The notes below the pieces were generated by a model, which made no database searches, was not told where the DNA came from, and worked only from the letters and a program-made list of their open reading frames with translations. Of a stretch of DNA of 57,959 nucleotides, positions 7,564 through 15,139 are shown one piece after another (positions within the stretch are counted from its first letter, which is position 1; each line of letters begins with the position of its first letter). The stretch is from a virus: positions 1 to 57,959 of IMG/VR virus record IMGVR_UViG_3300028173_000014. One strand, given 5' to 3'. Position numbers and translations under genes: made by a program.

Positions 7564-8257
7564 TCTCATATAAATTTTTGGTAAATAATTCGTTAGATAA
7601 AACTCCAGCGTGGTTGCCACCAACTGCCTCATCTTCCCAACACCCAAGATATTCATCTATAACATTTGTTAGTAATCTAATTCCTTTATTTTCCAAATAA
7701 TTCTCAATCAGTAATTGATTTCTGTATAGATTGTCATTATCATATTCATCGTTCTGTAAATTTACAAGTGAATCGTGAGCTAACAACCCATCATCAGTTT
7801 TCCAATAATCCCATTTACCATCAGGCTTAAAAGAGCATTTCCTACCATCTAATGTGGTGTACTCTCTCCTATGTGGATACGTATATAAAACAACAATTAA
7901 ATCTGGTTTTAAAATTTCGGTATATGATAGAACTGCTCTACTAATTGTATCATTAGATATTCCTTGAATACCACAATTAATATGTGAGTGTTGAATTTCG
8001 TTTGCTAATAAATGTGGCCATGTTTCCTCATTTCCTACACCTACACCCAATGTATGACTGCATCCAAAAGTAAGTAACTTAGATTTTGATGAAAAATAAG
8101 TTTCTAAATCATCTCCCCTAAATCCAAGTTCATTAAATGTATATCCACCAACTACTCTACCAGATTTATCTCCACCGACAGTTTTATGTGTTTGATTCTT
8201 TCTTGATTTTAAATCATCAAATATATCAAACTCTTTATGAGTCCAGTGCGGGTTCAA
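7553..8257 (-). CDS. SGNH/GDSL-type hydrolase-like protein
   Basis: The 234-residue protein has the SGNH family blocks: the nucleophile region LTFGCSHTLGVGVG (Ser in GCSHT), the Gly and Asn blocks in GIQGISNDTI, and a C-terminal DEAVGGNHAGVLS supplying the Asp-x-x-His-like pair. SGNH enzymes are esterases or lipases and also deacetylate glycans. In phages they may modify cell-surface or tail-associated polysaccharides. There is no signal peptide. The gene overlaps the upstream zinc-ribbon gene by 23 bases and is followed directly by Hint gene 2. Confidence 0.75.
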   Translation of the reverse strand: MNPHWTHKEFDIFDDLKSRKNQTHKTVGGDKSGRVVGGYTFNELGFRGDDLETYFSSKSKLLTFGCSHTLGVGVGNEETWPHLLANEIQHSHINCGIQGISNDTISRAVLSYTEILKPDLIVVLYTYPHRREYTTLDGRKCSFKPDGKWDYWKTDDGLLAHDSLVNLQNDEYDNDNLYRNQLLIENYLENKGIRLLTNVIDEYLGCWEDEAVGGNHAGVLSNELFTKNLYERYL

Positions 8258-8492
8258 GACCTGTTCCCTTTAACATCTCGGTTGGTACTTGTCCACAATT
8301 ACCACAACTAAATACTTCAATTGGAACTAATCCTTCTTGACCATTCGGTGACATTATTGCAGATATCCTTTTTATAATCGTTGATGTTATAAACAAATAA
8401 TTACCACACGCCTGACAATTTAGTGTATCTGCTTTACTTAAATCTAATTTTTGTTGTGGTTTATTTATCGGTTTTTGTGCTTTCATATTCAT
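8235..8492 (-). CDS. Small zinc-ribbon protein
   Basis: This 85-residue protein has two Cys pairs, CQAC and CGNC, about 39 residues apart, the arrangement of a zinc ribbon. The stretch LDLSKADTLNCQACGNYLFI and the following IMSPNGQEGLVPIEVFSCGNC recall small proteins encoded near clamp-loader genes in other marine T4-like phages. It overlaps the end of gp44 by 4 bases. Function unknown; nucleic acid or protein binding is the usual role of such ribbons. Confidence 0.7.
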   Translation of the reverse strand: MNMKAQKPINKPQQKLDLSKADTLNCQACGNYLFITSTIIKRISAIMSPNGQEGLVPIEVFSCGNCGQVPTEMLKGTGLEPALDS

Positions 8493-9412
8493 TTTACTTT
8501 TCCTATTATCTCAACAAACATTGCCATAGCATTTATTTCTTTATCCACTACTACTGCATCACTTTGTTGATATTGACTTAATACTAAAATACATTCTGCG
8601 ACATGTCCTCTACCCCAATCATCGACTGTATCAAACAACAACCTAAACATATCACTAAAGTCTGTAACTTTGGAATCTGCTAATAATTGTCGAATGTTCT
8701 TGAATGCATTCTTCTTATCTTGAGTTTTCAAGATTTCTAAAACTTCTAACTTGTAATCGTTTTGTGTACTCATCGCTTCATCTATAACGAGTTTCTCTTT
8801 TACTACCTGTCTCTGAGCAGCATTGATTACTCTTCTGATATCGGGATAACCACCATTCACTATCGTTACGATATCATCTACTTTTGCATCTACCGATTCT
8901 TTCTGTAAGATTTTCGACATATGCATCGCGACTTGTTTTCTATCGGGTGGTATAATCTGAAAGGATTGACATCTTGATTGGATTGGGTCAATTATTCTTT
9001 CAACATAATTACAAGTTAGGATAAACCTACAATGTTTTGAAAATGTTTCCATTAGATTTCTTAATGCTGCTTGTGCATTTGGTGTAATGTAATCACACTC
9101 ATCTAATATTATAATCTTCATCTCTGAAAATCCAAGTGTTGATGCAAAATTCTTTACTTTATCACGAACTACATCTACACTATTCTCATCAGATGCATTA
9201 ATATATAAATAATCACAATCTATATTATTAACGAGTAATTTAGCGAGAGTGGTTTTACCTGTACCTGCACGTCCATAAAGCAAAAGGTGTGGTAAATCGC
9301 CACTCTCCAAATACACTTTGACTTTACTTTTGAGATGTTCATTCCCAATGTAAGTGTCAAGTGATTGCGGCCGATACTTTTCTACCCATAAGGTATTTTT
9401 AATTTCTTCCAT
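8489..9412 (-). CDS. 44: Clamp loader large subunit (T4 gp44-like AAA+ ATPase)
   Basis: This 307-residue AAA+ protein has a Walker A (GRAGTGKTTLAK), a Walker B (IIILDECD), sensor region (FILTCNYVERII) and the SRC arginine-finger motif (QSRCQSF). Length and motifs match T4 gp44 (319 residues), which with gp62 loads the gp45 clamp. It begins two bases from the next upstream gene and overlaps the zinc-ribbon gene, as part of a continuous replication operon. Confidence 0.93.
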   Translation of the reverse strand: MEEIKNTLWVEKYRPQSLDTYIGNEHLKSKVKVYLESGDLPHLLLYGRAGTGKTTLAKLLVNNIDCDYLYINASDENSVDVVRDKVKNFASTLGFSEMKIIILDECDYITPNAQAALRNLMETFSKHCRFILTCNYVERIIDPIQSRCQSFQIIPPDRKQVAMHMSKILQKESVDAKVDDIVTIVNGGYPDIRRVINAAQRQVVKEKLVIDEAMSTQNDYKLEVLEILKTQDKKNAFKNIRQLLADSKVTDFSDMFRLLFDTVDDWGRGHVAECILVLSQYQQSDAVVVDKEINAMAMFVEIIGKVK

Positions 9413-9413
9413 A

Positions 9414-9974
9414 CTATTCCTTTATTGCATCTTCTTCTAAAAATATCTGAACACTCCATCGAATACCAGATGTAATTTCATTTACCCAATGTAAATGTTT
9501 ATCTGCTATCCAAACATACCCAGCATCTTGTTTCATTGTTCTAACACCATCGTTAGTTTCAAATTGTAATTCTCCACCCTCATATTCACCATACTCTTTA
9601 TCAGATAATTGAATACCAATCGTAAAACATCTCTTCCTTAGAATTTCACCATCAGTACCTGTCATAACATCATCTATATGTGGTTTAAAATAACAACCTT
9701 TACTATAGTGACATATTATCATTGAGTAACCAAGATTATCAATGTTTAAATCTAAAGTATTTGTCCAATCTTTAATCCTATCATAAACCCAAGATATATC
9801 ATAAGGTGAATTACCCCAAGGCAAAGCATCTGATAACATTTTACTACCAACTTTTTCATATTCGTTGTGGTAGACATCAACTACTCTAACTTTTAATCTA
9901 GCATATGATTTTATTTTTTCACATTCTTCTTTACTAAATAATCTTTTTTCTATTAAAGTTTTTTCCATATCCAA
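9414..9974 (-). CDS. 2OG-Fe(II) oxygenase, prolyl 4-hydroxylase-like (separate copy)
   Basis: This 186-residue dioxygenase has H99-x-D101 (FKPHIDD), the EYEGGELQF strand, a distal H162 (LHWVNEITSG) and R172. It is more distant from the four tandem oxygenases than they are from each other, so it is probably an independent acquisition. It lies between gp44 and a DNA methyltransferase and overlaps the latter by 22 bases. Substrate unknown. Confidence 0.85.
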   Translation of the reverse strand: MDMEKTLIEKRLFSKEECEKIKSYARLKVRVVDVYHNEYEKVGSKMLSDALPWGNSPYDISWVYDRIKDWTNTLDLNIDNLGYSMIICHYSKGCYFKPHIDDVMTGTDGEILRKRCFTIGIQLSDKEYGEYEGGELQFETNDGVRTMKQDAGYVWIADKHLHWVNEITSGIRWSVQIFLEEDAIKE

Positions 9975-11200
9975 ATCGGTTCACAAAAAGTTTTATCTTT
10001 TGTCTTTTCCGCCAGTTCCCTTGTCTCATCTTTGAATCTATCTTCTGCTGCAGTTCCTGCACCACCACTATTTGGTCTTTTTGCCATTTCCATTCCAATA
10101 CAACCTTGATACTCTGAATCAGTAAATGTTGATACAAAATCATTCATAGGATTACAAATCTCTAACCATTTCTTACCATGAGAATTTAATCTCTTTTGTT
10201 TTGCTCCACTACTCGCATAAACATCACTTATATTCACTAATAAATATCCACCACTTTTGATAGAACCCCATAATTTTTTAATAGTTGTCTGTAAAAATTT
10301 ATCATTCCACTCATCAATAGTTTTGTATCTTACCCAACTTTGAGTATCATCATAACTATATCTCTCAACTCCAAAATATGGTGGTGATGTAAAGACAGTA
10401 TCAAACATATCTTTATATTGTTCAAAATCTACATCTTCTGCTGGTGATTCTAAAAACTCTGAATCTTTATCAACCTCGAAGAACATATTTCTGTGTTTTT
10501 CGTAGAACTCTTTTTGTTCTCTATAGAGTGGATGGTTTTCTTTTCGTGGGTCTATCCCAAGATAATATTTACCACTCTCACTACCATAGAATCCTGCTAA
10601 TCTATCTCCCCAACCTGCAGAGAAATCTAATATGTTCTCACTACCCAACTTATCATAGAGTACTTTTGCAACATTAGGTTTAAATTGAGAACAAATATAC
10701 TTTCTCAAACTTAACATAATCCTAAGATTACCCGCAGTAATTTTTGGTAACTTCAAAGTATATGCAGCACCCATAAGTGATGTCATATATTTTTCTGTTT
10801 CCCAAGTTCTCTTTGGACCTGGTGCAATTGTTCCATCCACACTCCAACGATTTACTTGTTGGAAGAAATTACTGGCAGCATTACCTATGTTAACTCTTCT
10901 AAAGTATTGTTGTTTACCCTCAAATTCTAAACCATATCTGTATGCAGTTCCCTCACGAGCAAACCACTCTCCCTCTACCAAAATTTCATTATGTCTCATA
11001 CCCTTTAACTTCATTAAAGCTTTGTAGGCATCATCCTCTGAAATAGTGGCATAGGGAATCTCATAAGTCATTGCTACTTTAGCAAGACTTTCTTTGACAT
11101 CATCCTTTTCGAATGTTTCTTTGATATACTCCCATTCTTTCTCATCTATTTCAAGATAAGGAGTCATACCTTTAAATTTATCAAAATATTCTAAATACAT
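9953..11200 (-). CDS. DNA methyltransferase with SPPY motif
   Basis: The 415-residue protein carries the SAM-binding motif I (ILDFSAGWGDRLAG) and the catalytic motif IV TSPPYFGVERY, followed by a C-terminal SGGYLLVNISDVY strand. The S/T-PPY form is typical of amino-methyltransferases that make N4-methylcytosine or N6-methyladenine; the base cannot be decided here. The first 170 residues look like a separate DNA-recognition or accessory region. The start codon overlaps the stop of the next upstream gene, a possible nuclease, so the two may act together. Confidence 0.85.
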   Translation of the reverse strand: MYLEYFDKFKGMTPYLEIDEKEWEYIKETFEKDDVKESLAKVAMTYEIPYATISEDDAYKALMKLKGMRHNEILVEGEWFAREGTAYRYGLEFEGKQQYFRRVNIGNAASNFFQQVNRWSVDGTIAPGPKRTWETEKYMTSLMGAAYTLKLPKITAGNLRIMLSLRKYICSQFKPNVAKVLYDKLGSENILDFSAGWGDRLAGFYGSESGKYYLGIDPRKENHPLYREQKEFYEKHRNMFFEVDKDSEFLESPAEDVDFEQYKDMFDTVFTSPPYFGVERYSYDDTQSWVRYKTIDEWNDKFLQTTIKKLWGSIKSGGYLLVNISDVYASSGAKQKRLNSHGKKWLEICNPMNDFVSTFTDSEYQGCIGMEMAKRPNSGGAGTAAEDRFKDETRELAEKTKDKTFCEPIWIWKKL

Positions 11201-11703
11201 TATGATTTCTCGAAATTAAAAAACTTCCTCACTGCTGCAGAATCTGGTGTAACCCAATTACTACCATTGGTTGCAGTCTGTTTAGGTGTTGGGATATAAT
11301 TATCACTCAACAACTCTTCAAACTCAAACCAATCCAACATATGTACTTCACAATCGTGTAATCGTTCCATACTATGAATAGATTCCCTAACTTCCTTACT
11401 TAAACCACTATATGGATGTAAGATATGGATAGAACCACCAGCAAGTTCATACTTTCGTACATACTTATCTACTTTGGTTGCTATCTTCTCATCTATACTT
11501 CCAGCAGTTCCAGTACTTACACAATCCAAATACACCCTACCAAATTTAGTACTGATTCGGAAATCTATACCCCTATTTGGTGTATAAGTGTAGTGTATCT
11601 TTTTATTATTAAGGTATTCTTCTACTTTATCTTCAAGTTTCTTACCGCGTTTATTTGCAGTATGAATCCCTAATTGGGCTTTATCAAGTATATTATTTGC
11701 CAC
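11200..11703 (-). CDS. Possible PD-(D/E)XK-fold nuclease
   Basis: The 167-residue protein has an order of elements that suggests a PD-(D/E)XK fold: a helix with RGKKLEDKVEEYL, then GIDFRIS, then a strand RVYLDCVSTG, then a lysine-rich helix (IDEKIATKVDKYVRKY). The canonical ExK is not present in the core strand (it reads DCV), so catalytic assignment is uncertain. Adjacency and one-base overlap with a DNA methyltransferase would fit a restriction-modification-like pair. Otherwise it is uncharacterised. Confidence 0.4.
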   Translation of the reverse strand: MANNILDKAQLGIHTANKRGKKLEDKVEEYLNNKKIHYTYTPNRGIDFRISTKFGRVYLDCVSTGTAGSIDEKIATKVDKYVRKYELAGGSIHILHPYSGLSKEVRESIHSMERLHDCEVHMLDWFEFEELLSDNYIPTPKQTATNGSNWVTPDSAAVRKFFNFEKS

Positions 11704-11713
11704 TTTTGACTCC

Positions 11714-12445
11714 TTATGTCACTTGTTGGGTTGCAACCAAGAAATATTGTGATTTATAATCATCAATATTAAAACTGATTGTAGCTAATCCATCTGAACT
11801 AACCTTTAATACAGCTTTCTCACATTCTTTATTTGCAGTTAAAATATTTGCAAACATATTTGCGTTAAATGAAATAGGTTCAGTATCACTAAACTCTTCA
11901 CACTCAACTGGTATTGTTACCCTATTAGTTGCAACATTACTGAATCCGATAACTACTTTTGCACTATTATCTTTTGCAATAATAGTAAATGTATCGGTAT
12001 CAGGTAACGCACCTTTACCACTAATAAATGTATCAATGAAATACCTATCAATCTTCAATTCTAATTCGAATGTTGATGGTAAGTTTTTAAGTTCTGGTGG
12101 TGTTGGTATAACTGACAAATCACTTAACATATACTTTGTATGTGTACCATGTTGCGAGTCTTTCATATTAACACTCACAAACTTATCGCCCATTTTTTGT
12201 AAACTAAAATCTACATCTTCTTCTAAGATGGATAGTAGTGATACTAATTGCGAAGTGTTGTAAACTCCAATATCTGATGCTTCTATATCATCGAAGTTGT
12301 CCAATACTACCGACCCCACTAATGATTTATCACCACTAATGAACCTTGTAGCCAATTGTTTTCCATTGGATGACCATTTTACTGATTTAATTTCACCACC
12401 AAGTGAATACTTGTCGATAAAACGAATTAGTTTTGTTTTATTCAT
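11714..12445 (-). CDS. 45: Sliding clamp (T4 gp45-like)
   Basis: The length of 243 residues, the position between clamp loader and gp43, and the pattern MNKTKLIRFIDKYSLGGEIK with later SLLSILEEDVDF and KAVLKVSSDGLATISFNIDD fit the gp45 clamp (T4 gp45 is 228 residues). The trimeric ring tethers the polymerase and, in T4, also activates late transcription. No other domain is seen. Confidence 0.85.
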   Translation of the reverse strand: MNKTKLIRFIDKYSLGGEIKSVKWSSNGKQLATRFISGDKSLVGSVVLDNFDDIEASDIGVYNTSQLVSLLSILEEDVDFSLQKMGDKFVSVNMKDSQHGTHTKYMLSDLSVIPTPPELKNLPSTFELELKIDRYFIDTFISGKGALPDTDTFTIIAKDNSAKVVIGFSNVATNRVTIPVECEEFSDTEPISFNANMFANILTANKECEKAVLKVSSDGLATISFNIDDYKSQYFLVATQQVT

Positions 12446-12521
12446 AACCTTATTGTCCTTTTGTTAATAGTTATTACTTATTGTTTCCTATGTATATACA
12501 TATATACCAGAAATCTCAAAA

Positions 12522-15026
12522 TCAAAAAAATCTTTCAATACTTTGCTGTTTATCTACGACGGCTTCCCACCCCAAACTTTCGTAGAACATTCCTATCTTT
12601 TTACTCATTGCTTGTTCAAACATCTTAGTATGGTCAATGTTCGTTTTAATAAAATCTAATATTTGAGGCGGGTCCTCATATCCTTTATAACCAATTACAT
12701 CAAATCCAAATTCATTATTCTTTAGGTAAACCCACCTAATCTTATTACCATTAGTAATCTTCTCATACTTTCTACCTTCAAACCAATGATGTAATATAGA
12801 ATTATAATTTATTGCTGCTTTAACATGGACTGGTGCACCCTTTTTATATTTACTGAATGATGACTCTTCATCTTTAGAAATATATTTACCTATACCTTTT
12901 ACTCCGATAGGATTTGCCAATACACTATAATGTAGCATATGTAGATTCCTCTTAAACTTACTGATTCTTTCATCAATCTTTTCCTTTGGAACATCTGCCA
13001 ATATATCATCTAATACATTTTGTAATAAATCTTTCATCGCAGGAGCAAAATTACTTCTGACTGTATCCAAACCTTTTACTTGTGTTTTGTTTACCTTTCT
13101 ACCAGCATCATTGATGATTCGTAAACCATATCGTTTCTTCGTTACGAACAAACCTGTCTTTGCGATTACCTCTTGTTTGATATCAAACACGTGTTCATCT
13201 ATATTCAAAAATTTCTTGGCGAAATAATCGTAACTTAAATTTAGATAATCTTGTACCTCTCCACATATCTCCATAATTCTTTGTGTCATCATAGTTTCAG
13301 ATAATTTCTGATTTGGAAACCTTTTCTCAACTAATGGTACTGCGGATGCGAAAATAGAATCTGTATCAATATAGATAACATAATCCTTATCAGTACCTAA
13401 CTCTTTATTATAAAAGTGGTTGGTAATTTTCTTACTGAACTTAATCAATGATTGACCTGTGGTTGTGGTTGCTTCTGCATTATCTAAATCATAAAATCTA
13501 AATACTGGTAATCCCAATACACCATATAATGAATTTAGAAGAATCTTCTGAAGATATTGTCTCCTATCAAAATATTGAGATTTCTTTTTATCACCTTGGT
13601 CGTGAAACTTCTTCACAAGTTTTCTCATCTCTACTCGTTCATTAAACCACTTTGTGAGTAGAGCAGGAATCAATCCTTGTTTATCAGTACGATACATAAC
13701 CCCATTACTTGATATACTTAATCCAGTCTCATCTAAATAACTCTCCAGTTCTGTATTGGTTATTTGTTGTATTTCCTTACCCTTTGTGTTAATCATAGAA
13801 TAAGTTTTCGTATGTCCTGTCTTTAGATACTGGTCTACATCCCATTCCAAAACCTGCCCAACCTTAGTTTCAGGTGAGATATTCAATGAACGAATAACAC
13901 TTGGATACATACTTGTGATATCTAAATCATAAACCCAATCGTGTTTACCTTTTTGTGGGTCTTGTACATATGCACCAGAGAACTTTTCATCATCCCCTCT
14001 TCGTTTAGGATTTCTTGGTTTGTTTGGTGCAACAATACCCATCTTTTTTAAATAAACTAATATCGCACCCTCTAAATATCTTGAACTCATAAACACATCT
14101 TCATATGGGACATGTCCTAAATGTGCTATACCACAAGCAACTCCGATATAATCCAACTTATCATTTAACTCCACAAGAATACGAACATCTCGAATGTTAT
14201 AATCTATAAACTTCTGTAAATCATTTTCAAATAAATCATTGAGTGTTCCATCATACTCAATTTTCTTCATACCAACTTCAACTTCACCAATGTAATCTAA
14301 ACGATAACTTGATTGTTGAATTGGCGAGAACTTTTTATATAATGCAAGATAATCTAACACACTAACACCTGCAATAACAAACTTCTTTTTGTATTCATTG
14401 TAATAACAATGTCTGATAGGTGATAGCATCTTTGCAACTTCTGAACCTAAAACTCTGACTGTTCTATTATATAGATACGGAATATCAAAATAATCAATGT
14501 TCCACCCACTTAATATTGTAGGATTTATTTCTGCGTATTTCTGATAAAATCTTGTCAATAATTCGTTTTCAGTTTTAAATAACTCTACTGATGTATCACC
14601 ATTTTCATAATTTTGTATAGTATTTTTAGAATCTAAAGTATAACATATATACTTTTTCATTATCTCATCATATATTGCAATAGATGTAATTGCAGTTTCT
14701 GCTTTTTCTACATCTGGAAAACCATCAACCACTTCCACCTCGATATCAAAATAGAAAGTTCTATTTCCCTCTGCAACATCATCCGAATCCGTGTATTGGT
14801 CAACTAAAAATCTTGTAGTGATTGGTACATCACTCTCATATAAACCTGGGTCATCATCATCCCAAGTGTACACCTTTTTAACTTTACTACCATCAAGTGT
14901 ATGATGTAAACCACTTGAATGTTTTACATATGCGTATTTTTTATAAGGTACAATAAGATGGCCTCTTCTGTCATCCCAAACATGCACTTTGTTTTTTCTC
15001 TTATCATAAAAAACATTTTGATACAT
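12522..15026 (-). CDS. 43: DNA polymerase, family B (T4 gp43-like)
   Basis: The 834-residue replicative polymerase has the three exonuclease motifs (TFYFDIEVEV, SGWNIDYFDIPYL, DYNIRDVRILVEL) and polymerase motifs A (LDITSMYPSVIRSL), B (QKILLNSLYGVLG) and C (YIDTDSIF). The C-terminal QQSIERFF looks like a clamp-binding tail (PIP-like). T4 gp43 is 898 residues. A strong promoter (15059-15088) sits directly upstream, after the terminator of the receptor gene. No intein or intron interrupts it. Confidence 0.97.
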   Translation of the reverse strand: MYQNVFYDKRKNKVHVWDDRRGHLIVPYKKYAYVKHSSGLHHTLDGSKVKKVYTWDDDDPGLYESDVPITTRFLVDQYTDSDDVAEGNRTFYFDIEVEVVDGFPDVEKAETAITSIAIYDEIMKKYICYTLDSKNTIQNYENGDTSVELFKTENELLTRFYQKYAEINPTILSGWNIDYFDIPYLYNRTVRVLGSEVAKMLSPIRHCYYNEYKKKFVIAGVSVLDYLALYKKFSPIQQSSYRLDYIGEVEVGMKKIEYDGTLNDLFENDLQKFIDYNIRDVRILVELNDKLDYIGVACGIAHLGHVPYEDVFMSSRYLEGAILVYLKKMGIVAPNKPRNPKRRGDDEKFSGAYVQDPQKGKHDWVYDLDITSMYPSVIRSLNISPETKVGQVLEWDVDQYLKTGHTKTYSMINTKGKEIQQITNTELESYLDETGLSISSNGVMYRTDKQGLIPALLTKWFNERVEMRKLVKKFHDQGDKKKSQYFDRRQYLQKILLNSLYGVLGLPVFRFYDLDNAEATTTTGQSLIKFSKKITNHFYNKELGTDKDYVIYIDTDSIFASAVPLVEKRFPNQKLSETMMTQRIMEICGEVQDYLNLSYDYFAKKFLNIDEHVFDIKQEVIAKTGLFVTKKRYGLRIINDAGRKVNKTQVKGLDTVRSNFAPAMKDLLQNVLDDILADVPKEKIDERISKFKRNLHMLHYSVLANPIGVKGIGKYISKDEESSFSKYKKGAPVHVKAAINYNSILHHWFEGRKYEKITNGNKIRWVYLKNNEFGFDVIGYKGYEDPPQILDFIKTNIDHTKMFEQAMSKKIGMFYESLGWEAVVDKQQSIERFF

Positions 15027-15058
15027 TTATGTTGTAATCTCCGAATTTATCATATCTG

Positions 15059-15088
15059 AATATAACACTAAAACCATATACTTGTCAA
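15059..15088 (-). promoter_or_regulatory. Promoter of gp43, TTGACA-18 bp-TATATT
   Basis: TTGACA (15083-15088, minus strand) and TATATT (15059-15064) are separated by exactly 18 bases, about 30 bases before the gp43 start. The upstream AAAAAAGTACTTGAC matches the promoter at 352-381. Confidence 0.75.
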
Positions 15089-15104
15089 GTACTTTTTTGA
15101 TAAA

Positions 15105-15129
15105 TGGGGGATATTTTTTCAATCCCCCA
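15105..15129 (-). terminator. Terminator after the TonB-dependent receptor gene
   Basis: A perfect 8-bp stem, TGGGGGAT (15105-15112) with ATCCCCCA (15122-15129), lies 11 bases after the receptor stop codon and is followed on the minus strand by TTTATC. The U-tract is short but the stem is GC-rich and precisely placed before the gp43 promoter. Confidence 0.7.
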
Positions 15130-15139
15130 AATCACCATT

